DNA from: JBGOUV01 sp041477815
Lineage (GTDB): Bacteria > Acidobacteriota > Terriglobia > Bryobacterales > JACQDG01
Assembly: GCA_041477815.1 (NCBI GenBank)
Contig: JBGOUV010000032.1
Coordinates: 1 to 28,605 of the forward strand
Length of the DNA stretch: 28,605 nt
Reading direction: 5' to 3'
Position numbers and translations under genes: made by a program. Of this stretch, positions 16,260 through 23,464 are shown in pieces (the stretch's first letter is position 1; the number at the start of each line of letters is the position of its first letter). The notes below the pieces were generated by a model. That model ran no database searches. It saw only the letters and a program-made list of their open reading frames with translations, and was not told where the DNA came from.

Positions 16260-16732
16260 GAGAATGGTTCAGAATACAAGGGATGGCAGACGAAGCGAAA
16301 CAGAGGAAGGTCGTGTATCTGGCAGCGGCGCGTTCTCGATTTCCAAACCCAAGCGGAGCCGGCACAAGCTGCGCCAGTCCCGCGTACGGCGGTGAGCTGA
16401 GTTTGACAATCTCCGCTTGCGCCTTTCCAGTCACGAAGTTTTCCGAATTGGCCACGTGGATTCGGTCACACCAGTACGGCGCCTGAGCGTCGATGTTGTG
16501 GCTCACGTCCACAGCGCCTCGACGGTCTGTATGGATTGGTGCGACTATACTCGCGGAAAACTGAGTCGCGCCATCCAGAGCAAAGAAAGCGATCAAAAAC
16601 GATGGTCGTTTGTCGCCAGACCTTCGGCGAGACGGCAAGACGCGTGTCGAAACTTCCTCCTCCGGACCTCGAGAGTTCCTCGGCGTAAGAGGTCCCGGCC
16701 GGGCGTGGCTGTATCGCCCGGCCCGAGCTGCT
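16260..16732. other. 473-bp region without a recognised gene
   Basis: Open frames occur on both strands, but none shows a domain, a ribosome site or convincing protein-like composition. On the minus strand near 16340-16383 the sequence starts like a tRNA-Pro 5' half, with no matching 3' half. The stretch lies between the EamA start and a decayed DUF1080 gene and is probably degraded DNA. Confidence 0.5.
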
Positions 16733-16881
16733 TCAGGTGTTCGCGGGCGTTCCTGTCAGATCGCGGCCGTTGAAGAGCAGGGTGTGGCCGGTTTTCTTCT
16801 CCTGGGGGGTGAGGGTATTGGGCTTTTGCGCCAGAGCGCGCCGCCCAATGCAAGCAGAAACAGGATTCGTCGCGTGGCCCA
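16733..16881 (-). pseudogene. Frameshifted N-terminal remnant of a DUF1080 (3-keto-disaccharide hydrolase-type) protein
   Basis: On the minus strand one frame, from 16881, reads a signal peptide (ATRRILFLLALGGAL). The adjacent frame continues with AQKPNTLTPQEKKTGHTLLF and NGRDLTG, the standard opening of DUF1080 proteins. A one-base shift near the AL/AQ junction, loss of the start codon (TGG where ATG is expected) and loss of all sequence after GRDLTG show that it is dead. The frame stops at 16733. Its 5' end is only about 20 bases from the start of the plus-strand GH43-like gene, so a rearrangement joined them. Confidence 0.7.
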
Positions 16882-16901
16882 CTTGTTGTACAACGGTGGA
16901 G

Positions 16902-17909
16902 GTGCGGAGTGTAACCCTGGGTCTGCTGCTCGTGGCAAGCTGGTGCGGTCCGCGGCAGGCGAGCTTCACGGTGTCGGGCTGCGAGGTCCTGGCGCGCCTG
17001 CCCGGGCCCGAGACCTGGCGCCTCGAAACGGCCGCGGAGCCGGTCCTGAGCCGAGGTCCCGCCGGAGCCTGGGACGCGGTGGATGTCCTGAATCCCGCCG
17101 TCGTCCACCGCGAGGGCAAGTTCTACAACCTGTACTCCGGCTTCGACGGGAAGACCTGGCGCACCGGGCTCGCCGTCTCGGCGGATGGAAGAAACTGGGA
17201 GAAGGCGGCCACCAACCCGGTGCTGGCGCCGGACGCTCGAACCTGGGAAGGAGACTACATCGCCGCCAATGGCACGGTGCTCCACGACGGGCGCGAGTTT
17301 GTCTACTGGTACCAGGGCGGCCGCCCGCCCCGCATCGGTGTCGCGCGGAGTTCCGATGCGCGCGTGTGGCGGCGGGAGGGCCGGCCCGTGCTCGAGCCCG
17401 GTCCGTCCGGGGCTTGGGACGAGGCCGGCGTGGCCGACCCTTTTGTGCTGCGGTGCGGTTCCGCCTACTATCTGTATTATTTGGGACAGAACCGGCGCGG
17501 CCTGCAGCGGCTGGGGGTGGCGCGGTCGTCCGACGGCGTTCGCTGGCAGAAGCATCTGGGCAACCCCGTCCTCGATCTGGGTCCGCCTGGTGCGTTCGAC
17601 GAGCGCGGCTTGGGGGAGCCGGCGGTCTTCCGGACGGGCGCGGAGTTGGTTATGATTTATACAGGGAGAGACAACGCCGAGCATCGCCGCCTGGGAGTGG
17701 CCCGGTCCACCGATGGCGTCGGTTGGCGTCGCGCCGCTCTGCCCCAGCCGATCGGAGGCGACCGGCCCTGGAGCTCTCGCGTGGTCTGCGATCCGGCGGT
17801 GTGGGCCGGCCAGGGACGCTGGTGGCTCTGGTTCGGCGCGGGCGATGTCGCCTCTCCGGATGAGAACCTGCACGGCCAGATCGGGCTGGCTACGATGGAG
17901 CTACGATAA
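16902..17909 (+). CDS. GH43/GH32-like five-bladed beta-propeller glycosidase-type protein, exported
   Basis: The likely start is a GTG at 16902, followed by a hydrophobic leader (SVTLGLLLVASWCG), giving about 335 residues; longer in-frame starts overlap the DUF1080 remnant. The body repeats the propeller blade pattern GVARSSDxxxW (three copies) with GAWDxxDVLNPAVVHREGKFYNLYSG and GAWDEAGVADPFVLRCGSAYYLYY. These have the D/NP motifs that hold the acidic active-site residues in GH43, GH32/68 and GH130 enzymes. Which of these families it belongs to and which sugar it acts on cannot be fixed here. Its stop codon precedes the dsbD start by one base, so the two are probably co-transcribed. Confidence 0.78.
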   Translation: MRSVTLGLLLVASWCGPRQASFTVSGCEVLARLPGPETWRLETAAEPVLSRGPAGAWDAVDVLNPAVVHREGKFYNLYSGFDGKTWRTGLAVSADGRNWEKAATNPVLAPDARTWEGDYIAANGTVLHDGREFVYWYQGGRPPRIGVARSSDARVWRREGRPVLEPGPSGAWDEAGVADPFVLRCGSAYYLYYLGQNRRGLQRLGVARSSDGVRWQKHLGNPVLDLGPPGAFDERGLGEPAVFRTGAELVMIYTGRDNAEHRRLGVARSTDGVGWRRAALPQPIGGDRPWSSRVVCDPAVWAGQGRWWLWFGAGDVASPDENLHGQIGLATMELR

Positions 17910-17910
17910 C

Positions 17911-19734
17911 TTGCGCCTGATTCTTATCCTCGCCTCGGCCGGACTCGTGTTCGCGCAGCGGCAAGACCCGGTGAAGTGGTCGCTCGGCCTGGAGCCCGCT
18001 ACCGCGGCTCCTGGCGGCAAGGTGCTGGGCCGGCTCAAGGCGACCATGGAGCCGGGTTGGCACTTTTACTCTCTGGGCTCCCCCAAGCCCACCATCGCCA
18101 GCACCCTCGGCCTAGCCGCCTCTCCGGCCGTCAAGAGCGTCAAAATCTGGGCGCCGCCGGCTAAACACAAGCCCGACCCTTACTTCAAGGTCGACACCGA
18201 GTTCTACGAGGCTGACACCGAGTTCCTGCTGGAGGTGGAATTGGCCGCCGGCGCTTCCGGCTCCGCCGACCTCACCGCCCAGGTGCGCTACCAGGCCTGC
18301 GACGACAAGTTCTGCCTGCTCCCGGTCCGCCGGACTGCCTCCGCAAATTTGCGGATGGACCCCGGCGCCACAGCCGCCGCCATCACGATTCCGGCCGGCT
18401 ATACCGAGTTTCAGGCGGCAGCGTCGGCAGCGGCGGCCCCGGTACGGGCCAAGGCGGTTGCGACGCCGCAGCAGGGGACGCTCCAGTTCGTCCTGGTGGC
18501 GCTGACTTTTGGATTCCTGGCCATCTTTACGCCCTGCGTCTTTCCGATGATTCCTATCACCATGTCCTACTTCCTGGGGAGTCAGGCGGGGAACCGGGTG
18601 GTCCAGGCGCTGACCTTCTGCCTGGGAGTGATTGTCCTGTTCACCGGACTGGGCGCCGCGGTGACGGCGCTAGTGGGTCCGTTCGGCCTCACCCGCCTGG
18701 GCGGCAACCCTTGGGTGAATCTGTTCATTGCCACGATCTTTCTCGCGTTCGGACTCAGCCTGCTCGGCGCCTTCGAGCTGACCGTGCCCAGCGGCGTCCT
18801 CACCAAGGTCACCGAGGCGTCCAACCGCGGGGGCATCGCCGGCACCTTGCTGATGGGCCTGGCGTTCGCCCTGGCCTCCTTCGCCTGCACCGGTCCCTTT
18901 GTGGGAACACTGCTGGCGAGTTCCACGCAAGGCGGACTCTACTGGCCGGTGCTGGGCATGTTTGTCTTCTCGATCGGTATGGCCTCGCCGTTCTTCCTGC
19001 TGGCGCTGTTCCCGGCCTACCTGAATCGCTTGCCCAAGAGCGGCGGGTGGCTCTCGCGGACCAAGGTCACGCTGGGGTTCTTCATCCTGGCGGCGATGTT
19101 CAAGTACCTCAGCAACATCGACCAGGTCTTCCAGTGGAACCTCCTGACGCGGGAGCGGTTTCTGGCGATCTGGATCGTGATCTTCGCCCTGGCCGCGCTG
19201 TACCTGCTGGGGATCCTGCGGCTGCAAGGCGAGAGGGAGGAACCGGTGAGCCTGGGACGGTTGGGCGTAGGCGCGGCGATCCTGGTGCTGGCCGTCTCGC
19301 TCATCCCCGGCATGTTCGGAGGCCGGCTCGGCGAGATCGACGCCTACGTGCCCTCACCCGCCGGTGGCAGCGACCTGAAATTCCTGAAAGACGATTTCCA
19401 AGGCGCCTTGGCGCAGGCCCGGGCGAGCGGCAAACCGGTGTTTGTCAGCTTCACCGGCTATGCCTGCACCAATTGCCACTGGATGAAAGCCAACATGTTC
19501 ACCCGGCCCGAGATCGCCGCGCAACTCCAGAATTTCGTGCTGGTCGAGCTCTACACCGATGGGACGGATGCCGCCTCGGAGGCCAACCAAAAGCTCCTGG
19601 AGACCCGTTTCAATATCATCGCCATTCCCTACTACGCCCTGCTACGGCCCGATGACACCGTGATAGCGACCTTCCCCGGCCTGACCCGCGAGGCAGCGGA
19701 CTTCGAGGCCTTCCTGAAGCAGGGTTCCTCCTAA
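17911..19734 (+). CDS. dsbD: DsbD-type thiol:disulfide interchange protein
   Basis: A TTG at 17911, with GGAG 11 bases upstream in the end of the previous gene, gives 607 residues starting with a signal peptide (LRLILILASAGLVFA). All three DsbD modules are present. The periplasmic N-terminal domain has a Cys pair in YQACDDKFCLLP. The eight-helix membrane domain has FTPCVFPMIPITMSYFLG and FACTGPFVGTLL, each with the expected electron-relay Cys. The C-terminal thioredoxin-like domain has CTNC in GYACTNCHWMK. The protein moves electrons from cytoplasmic thioredoxin to periplasmic thiol proteins. The next redox gene in the same direction, the Sec-peroxiredoxin, is separated from it by a transposon and a TPR gene. 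Confidence 0.93.
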   Translation: MRLILILASAGLVFAQRQDPVKWSLGLEPATAAPGGKVLGRLKATMEPGWHFYSLGSPKPTIASTLGLAASPAVKSVKIWAPPAKHKPDPYFKVDTEFYEADTEFLLEVELAAGASGSADLTAQVRYQACDDKFCLLPVRRTASANLRMDPGATAAAITIPAGYTEFQAAASAAAAPVRAKAVATPQQGTLQFVLVALTFGFLAIFTPCVFPMIPITMSYFLGSQAGNRVVQALTFCLGVIVLFTGLGAAVTALVGPFGLTRLGGNPWVNLFIATIFLAFGLSLLGAFELTVPSGVLTKVTEASNRGGIAGTLLMGLAFALASFACTGPFVGTLLASSTQGGLYWPVLGMFVFSIGMASPFFLLALFPAYLNRLPKSGGWLSRTKVTLGFFILAAMFKYLSNIDQVFQWNLLTRERFLAIWIVIFALAALYLLGILRLQGEREEPVSLGRLGVGAAILVLAVSLIPGMFGGRLGEIDAYVPSPAGGSDLKFLKDDFQGALAQARASGKPVFVSFTGYACTNCHWMKANMFTRPEIAAQLQNFVLVELYTDGTDAASEANQKLLETRFNIIAIPYYALLRPDDTVIATFPGLTREAADFEAFLKQGSS

Positions 19735-19757
19735 AGCTGCCCTAGCAGCCGTGGCAA

Positions 19758-19803
19758 GTGGACCTGAGCGCAAATTTGGGTAATTATATACTTGACTTAC
19801 CAC
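19758..19803 (+). repeat. Left terminal inverted repeat (46 bp)
   Basis: It begins GTGGACCTGAGCGCAAATTT and ends CTTACCAC. It matches the reverse complement of 23280-23325 at 44 of 46 positions. Its inner part supplies the -35 box of the transposase promoter. Confidence 0.95.
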
Positions 19804-19820
19804 GCCAAAAGCCGTATACT
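19792..19820 (+). promoter_or_regulatory. Sigma-70 promoter of the transposase, -35 inside the inverted repeat
   Basis: TTGACT (19792-19797), a 17-base spacer, then TATACT (19815-19820). The expected start site is at about 19827, directly at the ATG at 19828, so the mRNA would be leaderless. No Shine-Dalgarno precedes this ATG. Confidence 0.75.
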
Positions 19821-19827
19821 TGGGTTC

Positions 19828-20796
19828 ATGGACAACATTCGCACTCTCCAACAGGCAATCATCCACTTCAGCGATTTTGAGAACTGCAAGAGGGTCATGA
19901 TACAGCTTCGCTGGCCGGACGGCAAGATCAAGTGTCCGCACTGTGGTTCCGAGAAGGTCACTTACCTTGCCAAGAGCCGCATTTGGAAGTGCTACACCGG
20001 CCACGATAGGCCGCGATTCTCCCTGAAGACCGGAACCGTCTTCGAGGATTCGCCGCTGGGGTTGGACAAGTGGCTCGCTGCCCTGTGGCTCGTGGTGAAC
20101 TGCAAGAACGGCATCAGCTCTTGCGAGTCGGCCCGTGATCTGGGCGTCACTCAAAAGACCGCATGGTTTATGAATCATCGTCTACGCTTCGCGCTGACGG
20201 ATGGCGGGTTCGGTATGCTCTCTGGCGAGGTGGAAGCGGACGAAACCTTCATCGGTGGCAAGGCGCGGTTCATGCACAAGGATCGCAGGATCGCCCGCCG
20301 AAGCGGCAAGGGCAAGGCCCCCGGCCCGGACGGCAAGGCTATCGTGGCCGCAGTCCTGGAACGGGGTGGCAGGGTCCGGGCAAGAGTAGTATCGAAGCGG
20401 AAGAAGCAAGAACTTCAGGCGTTCGTGAAAGAGAATGTGGAAGTGGGTTCTGTCCTGTATAGCGACGACCTGAAGAGCTATGACGGTCTGGACAGCGAGT
20501 ACGCCCATCTGGTGATCGACCACGCGATAGCCTACGTTGACGGCCAGATTCACACCAACGGCTTGGAAAACTTCTGGAGTCTCTTGAAGCGTGGTATCAA
20601 CGGAACCTACGTATCGGTCGAACCGTTCCACCTGTTCCGGTACGTCGATGAGCAGGCGTTTCGGTTCAACAATCGGCGGGACATGACCGACTCGGACCGC
20701 TTCAGATTGGCTCTTTCTCAGATCACGGGCAAGCGGTTGACGTACGAGCACCTGACAGGAAAGGATTTGGAGCCCCTCCCCGCAGTAGCGAACTGA
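19828..20796 (+). CDS. IS1595-family transposase
   Basis: The 322-residue protein has an N-terminal zinc ribbon: CPHC at 36-39; the second half is reduced to C55 with H59 nearby, where a C-x2-C pair is usual. A helix-turn-helix-like region SCESARDLGVTQKTAWFMNHRLR follows. The catalytic domain shows EVEADETFIGGK (D138), YSDDLKSY (D213/D214) and HTNGLENFWSLLKRG (N244, E247, K254), the DDN/K arrangement of IS1595 enzymes. GTYVSVEPFHLFRYVDEQAFRFNNR is also typical. The protein looks intact, so the element could be active. Translation probably begins on a leaderless message. Confidence 0.95.
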   Translation: MDNIRTLQQAIIHFSDFENCKRVMIQLRWPDGKIKCPHCGSEKVTYLAKSRIWKCYTGHDRPRFSLKTGTVFEDSPLGLDKWLAALWLVVNCKNGISSCESARDLGVTQKTAWFMNHRLRFALTDGGFGMLSGEVEADETFIGGKARFMHKDRRIARRSGKGKAPGPDGKAIVAAVLERGGRVRARVVSKRKKQELQAFVKENVEVGSVLYSDDLKSYDGLDSEYAHLVIDHAIAYVDGQIHTNGLENFWSLLKRGINGTYVSVEPFHLFRYVDEQAFRFNNRRDMTDSDRFRLALSQITGKRLTYEHLTGKDLEPLPAVAN

Positions 20797-20827
20797 AGCG
20801 ACAAAACAGGGGCAAGCGAAAGGCTGG

Positions 20828-21886
20828 TTAGCCCTTGCGGGCAACCGGCCTCTTTCTTTTCTGTTTCGGCTTCTTGAAGGGATTTGGGACCGCACTCTTT
20901 GGAACGGAGAGCACGGCCTTGAGGGCATCCATGAATCGGGAAGTTGCCTCAGGGCCTTCGATCATTTCGGGGTGTGGCTTCATTGCCTCCATCATGCCAT
21001 AGACCGGATGCTGGCTGCCGTTAGCGGCCATGGAAATCGGTACCGATGGACGCCACGCCCCCGGCAGGTTCAGCCGATTTGAAAGAAACATAACCTCCTT
21101 GCCTTGGTGGCGGCCATTGGCGCTGTAGTTGAGTCCGTACACAATGCGACGGTGGCCAGCGTACAGGTTGTGGCGGATTGCAGCGCGGTCATAGGTAACA
21201 ACCCAGGGCAATTGCAGCGTGCTCACTTGCGCGGCTAACTCAAGGTGCCCCTTTACCGTGTAATTATTCAGATATAGGTCCTCCCCGTTCTCGATGTACG
21301 GAGGGTCGTAAAACGCAAAAGCGCTGCCTTGCAAGCCCACTACAACCTTTCGTGTGAATGCCAGTGCGTCCATCTGGTAGAGGTGAATGCGGCTGGCGTA
21401 CCTTCCGATCCTTCGGATACGCTGAACCAAATCTGCCTTGTTGAACCTAGCATCTATCGGCCACGCTCCTGTTTGTTCCTTGCCTCCGATCACGCCACCG
21501 CCAATGATCCCAGAGCGATTCGTCCGATTCAGGAAGAGCGCAGCAAACCCGAGGTCTTCGAGGTCCGCGCTGCCTTGATTCTCGTAGACCCTACGCTGTC
21601 GATGCCACTCTGCCATTGTGACCCTTGTTCGTTCGATCCGGCGGCACAGATCAGCCGTGTTGTTCAAGGCGGTATGCCAGAAAGCGTACACGGCCCGGCT
21701 CAGGTCGTTGACGTGAACGACAGAGGCATACTCCTCAAACAGCAACGCCAGCGCGATAGCGGCCCCGCCCGCATAAGGTTCAACGTAGTGGACGTCCTTC
21801 AGCCCATTCTCCTCCAAGAGTCGGACTACGGTTGGAACCAATCGCCGCTTTCCACCCGGATACCGGAGGGGCGTGTAGTAGGGCAT
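20828..21886 (-). CDS. D12-class DNA N6-adenine methyltransferase (Dam-like), transposon cargo
   Basis: The 352-residue protein starts at the ATG at 21886, 43 bases after the ParB-like stop. N-terminal TPLRYPGGKRRLVP is the standard D12 opening. SAM-binding motif I is VEPYAGGAAIAL (35-46), the catalytic motif DPPY is at 194-197, and FLNRTNRSGIIGGGVIGG lies in the target-recognition half. These are diagnostic for the class. A C-terminal tail beyond about residue 275 (EGPEATSRFMDALKAVLSVP, then a Lys/Arg-rich end) is extra to the core enzyme. The target site is unknown; relatives methylate GATC or similar. No restriction enzyme gene is alongside, so it is either solitary or paired with the ParB-like protein. 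Confidence 0.92.
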   Translation of the reverse strand: MPYYTPLRYPGGKRRLVPTVVRLLEENGLKDVHYVEPYAGGAAIALALLFEEYASVVHVNDLSRAVYAFWHTALNNTADLCRRIERTRVTMAEWHRQRRVYENQGSADLEDLGFAALFLNRTNRSGIIGGGVIGGKEQTGAWPIDARFNKADLVQRIRRIGRYASRIHLYQMDALAFTRKVVVGLQGSAFAFYDPPYIENGEDLYLNNYTVKGHLELAAQVSTLQLPWVVTYDRAAIRHNLYAGHRRIVYGLNYSANGRHQGKEVMFLSNRLNLPGAWRPSVPISMAANGSQHPVYGMMEAMKPHPEMIEGPEATSRFMDALKAVLSVPKSAVPNPFKKPKQKRKRPVARKG

Positions 21887-21929
21887 GGCCCAGTTTACGA
21901 AATCTGAGTCAATTTGGCCAGAGCGTTTT

Positions 21930-23237
21930 TCACGTGGCCCACATGGCCGTAACGAATGGTTGAAGGCTGCTCCAAGAGGCCAGCAGATCGCCCGGAGCGG
22001 GGAAAGCATACTGGCAGTGCACGTAGTCGTGCATTAGCTTCACAGACGGTGCCAGCACGGAGTCTGACGACACCGCACGGTTGACGGGTTTGGCCTGCTG
22101 TGGCGTCAGCTTTTTCTTGGAAACCAGATCGGTGGTTACGTCTTGCAGCTTCTTGCCTAGGCTCCCATCTGGCGAGGTTGAAAGGCTGGCGCTGACGATG
22201 TAGCAATCGGCGCTCAGTTCAATAAACACACGCAACAGCACGCTGACCGCGTTCGCGTACTTTACGACGTGCAGGCGCCTTAACTCTCCCTCGATAGCCT
22301 TTACACGTGCGTCGGTGACATTCAGCACGCAGTCGCTTGGAATCAACCTCTCCCGTTGGCGCGGGAGCCGCGCCGCTGCTTTCTTAGCAGTCTGCCCACT
22401 CGCAACATTTGCCTCCATCAGCGAGGGTCCCTTGCCGCTCTCTATGGTCGGCTTAACGACTACTCTTGACGGCAACTGGTTGGCCCACGCAACGCGCTGC
22501 TCTTTCTTGTCGATCTCTCTGACTGGCGGCAGATGCTCAATGACGTACATTAGGGCCTTGGCAACGCGATCCAGATTAGCGCGGAGGAACAACCTTTTGT
22601 TCTTCAGTTCCAACCCCACTCGCTCGCGCAACTCGGGTTGCTCTATGAGCCTCTCGAATGTGGTTGTCTTGACATTCCTTCTGGCTTCCAATGTTAGGTA
22701 CCCGTGGCGAGTCAGGAAGTCCAGGGCTTGCGTATGCGGTTTTAGAACTCCGGTACGAGCCTTGAATCTGGAAGCTTGGTCTGGGTCCCACGTTACGACA
22801 CCGGCTCCCTCATTCCACCCCGTGTGTTTTAGTTCCAGCCAGTGTTCAATCTCTTCACGATTCTTAACGACGAGGCACTGGACGTAATCGATTGGCGTTT
22901 CGTGGTACCGCTTGCTGAGTCTGCGTATTTCCTTTAGAACGCCAGCGTCAACAGCTTCGGTAATGGAATCCGGGTTTTCCAGGGCCTTCAGAGCGGTCAG
23001 TCGTCGATTTCCTTCCAGGACGGTGTAGCGGCCATCCTCGGTGGGACTTACAACGGGCAATTCTAGCGGGTTGAGGCCGTACTCTACGATGTCCCTGGCC
23101 AGCACTTGCAGTTTTCGTTTTTGTTCGTTGGCAAGCGCCCTTTGGGCTTCGCGCTGGCCTACGTTGGGCTTGTCGAGACGGGGATTAACCTCATCGATCA
23201 GAAGATCGGCGGGCCGAACAGAAACGGCGTCGGGCAT
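21930..23237 (-). CDS. ParB/sulfiredoxin-fold domain protein, transposon cargo
   Basis: The 435-residue protein starts at the ATG at 23237 with a GGGAGGGG ribosome site. Residues 1-85 are a ParB N-terminal domain: VRPADLLIDEVNPRLD, then LARDIVEYGLNPLELPVV, then YTVLEGNRRLTALK. EGNRR (75-79) stands in for the GERR phosphate-binding box of chromosomal ParB. The rest is long and not recognised; part is helical (FERLIEQPELRERVGLE) and the end is SWSSLQPFVTAMWAT. Such proteins occur in mobile and defence loci, where they may bind or cut DNA or hydrolyse nucleotides; the function here is unknown. It is transcribed from just inside the right end of the element, followed by the methyltransferase gene. 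Confidence 0.82.
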   Translation of the reverse strand: MPDAVSVRPADLLIDEVNPRLDKPNVGQREAQRALANEQKRKLQVLARDIVEYGLNPLELPVVSPTEDGRYTVLEGNRRLTALKALENPDSITEAVDAGVLKEIRRLSKRYHETPIDYVQCLVVKNREEIEHWLELKHTGWNEGAGVVTWDPDQASRFKARTGVLKPHTQALDFLTRHGYLTLEARRNVKTTTFERLIEQPELRERVGLELKNKRLFLRANLDRVAKALMYVIEHLPPVREIDKKEQRVAWANQLPSRVVVKPTIESGKGPSLMEANVASGQTAKKAAARLPRQRERLIPSDCVLNVTDARVKAIEGELRRLHVVKYANAVSVLLRVFIELSADCYIVSASLSTSPDGSLGKKLQDVTTDLVSKKKLTPQQAKPVNRAVSSDSVLAPSVKLMHDYVHCQYAFPAPGDLLASWSSLQPFVTAMWAT

Positions 23238-23266
23238 GGACTGAGCCCCTCCCTCGGGGTGCAGTC

Positions 23267-23291
23267 ATTATACCCAGTTGTGGTAAGCCAA
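23267..23291 (-). promoter_or_regulatory. Likely promoter of the cargo operon near the right end
   Basis: Minus-strand TATAAT (23267-23272) lies 29 bases before the ParB-like ATG. In the register equivalent to the left end, TTGGCT (23286-23291) is only 13 bases away, so the -35 spacing is poor and the promoter may be weak or use another -35. Confidence 0.45.
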
Positions 23292-23325
23292 GTATATATT
23301 TACCCAAATTTGCGCTCAGGTCCAC
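23280..23325 (-). repeat. Right terminal inverted repeat (46 bp)
   Basis: Reverse complement of 19758-19803 with 2 mismatches (T/A at repeat position 27, A/G at position 38). Confidence 0.95.
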
Positions 23326-23345
23326 CCGCAGAATCAACGACTTGC

Positions 23346-23367
23346 CGTGGTGCAAATTTGCACCACG
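23346..23367. promoter_or_regulatory. Perfect 22-bp palindrome, candidate operator upstream of the TPR gene
   Basis: The half-site is CGTGGTGCAAA, followed exactly by its reverse complement with no loop. It lies 98 bases before the TPR gene start and 21 bases outside the transposon end. A gapless even-length palindrome fits a dimeric repressor site better than an RNA hairpin. The regulator is unknown. Confidence 0.6.
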
Positions 23368-23464
23368 TGGCGCCAGGGCATTTTTCCACGGGCTAGCGCA
23401 CCAAATCTGCCTGTGCTATTCTTGGGCTATCCTTGCGCAGGCGTCCTCGGAAGGAGGCACTCCG

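Larger units (their letters stand above)
19758..23325. mobile_element. IS1595-family transposon with ParB-like and DNA-methyltransferase cargo
   Basis: The element is 3568 bp, bounded by 46-bp inverted repeats differing at 2 positions. It holds an IS1595-type transposase on the plus strand and two cargo genes on the minus strand: parB-like, then the methyltransferase. Both cargo genes are less GC-rich than the host genes. The flanks do not form an obvious 8-bp target duplication (CGTGGCAA before, CCGCAGAA after), whether the end is set at GTGGACC or at GGACC. This suggests an old insertion, a flanking deletion or recombination. Cargo genes are known in some IS1595-family members. Confidence 0.9.

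Noticed and set aside
16340..16383. tRNA-Pro-like 5' half on the minus strand (CGGGACTGGCGCAGCTT)
   Set aside because: The D-arm can fold, but no proper anticodon stem, T-arm (GGTTCGA) or acceptor 3' side follows. It is at best a relic.
16593..17873. 426-codon minus-strand frame and 417-codon plus-strand alternative frame over the GH43-like gene
   Set aside because: Neither shows domain motifs; the propeller repeats are in the frame ending at 17909.
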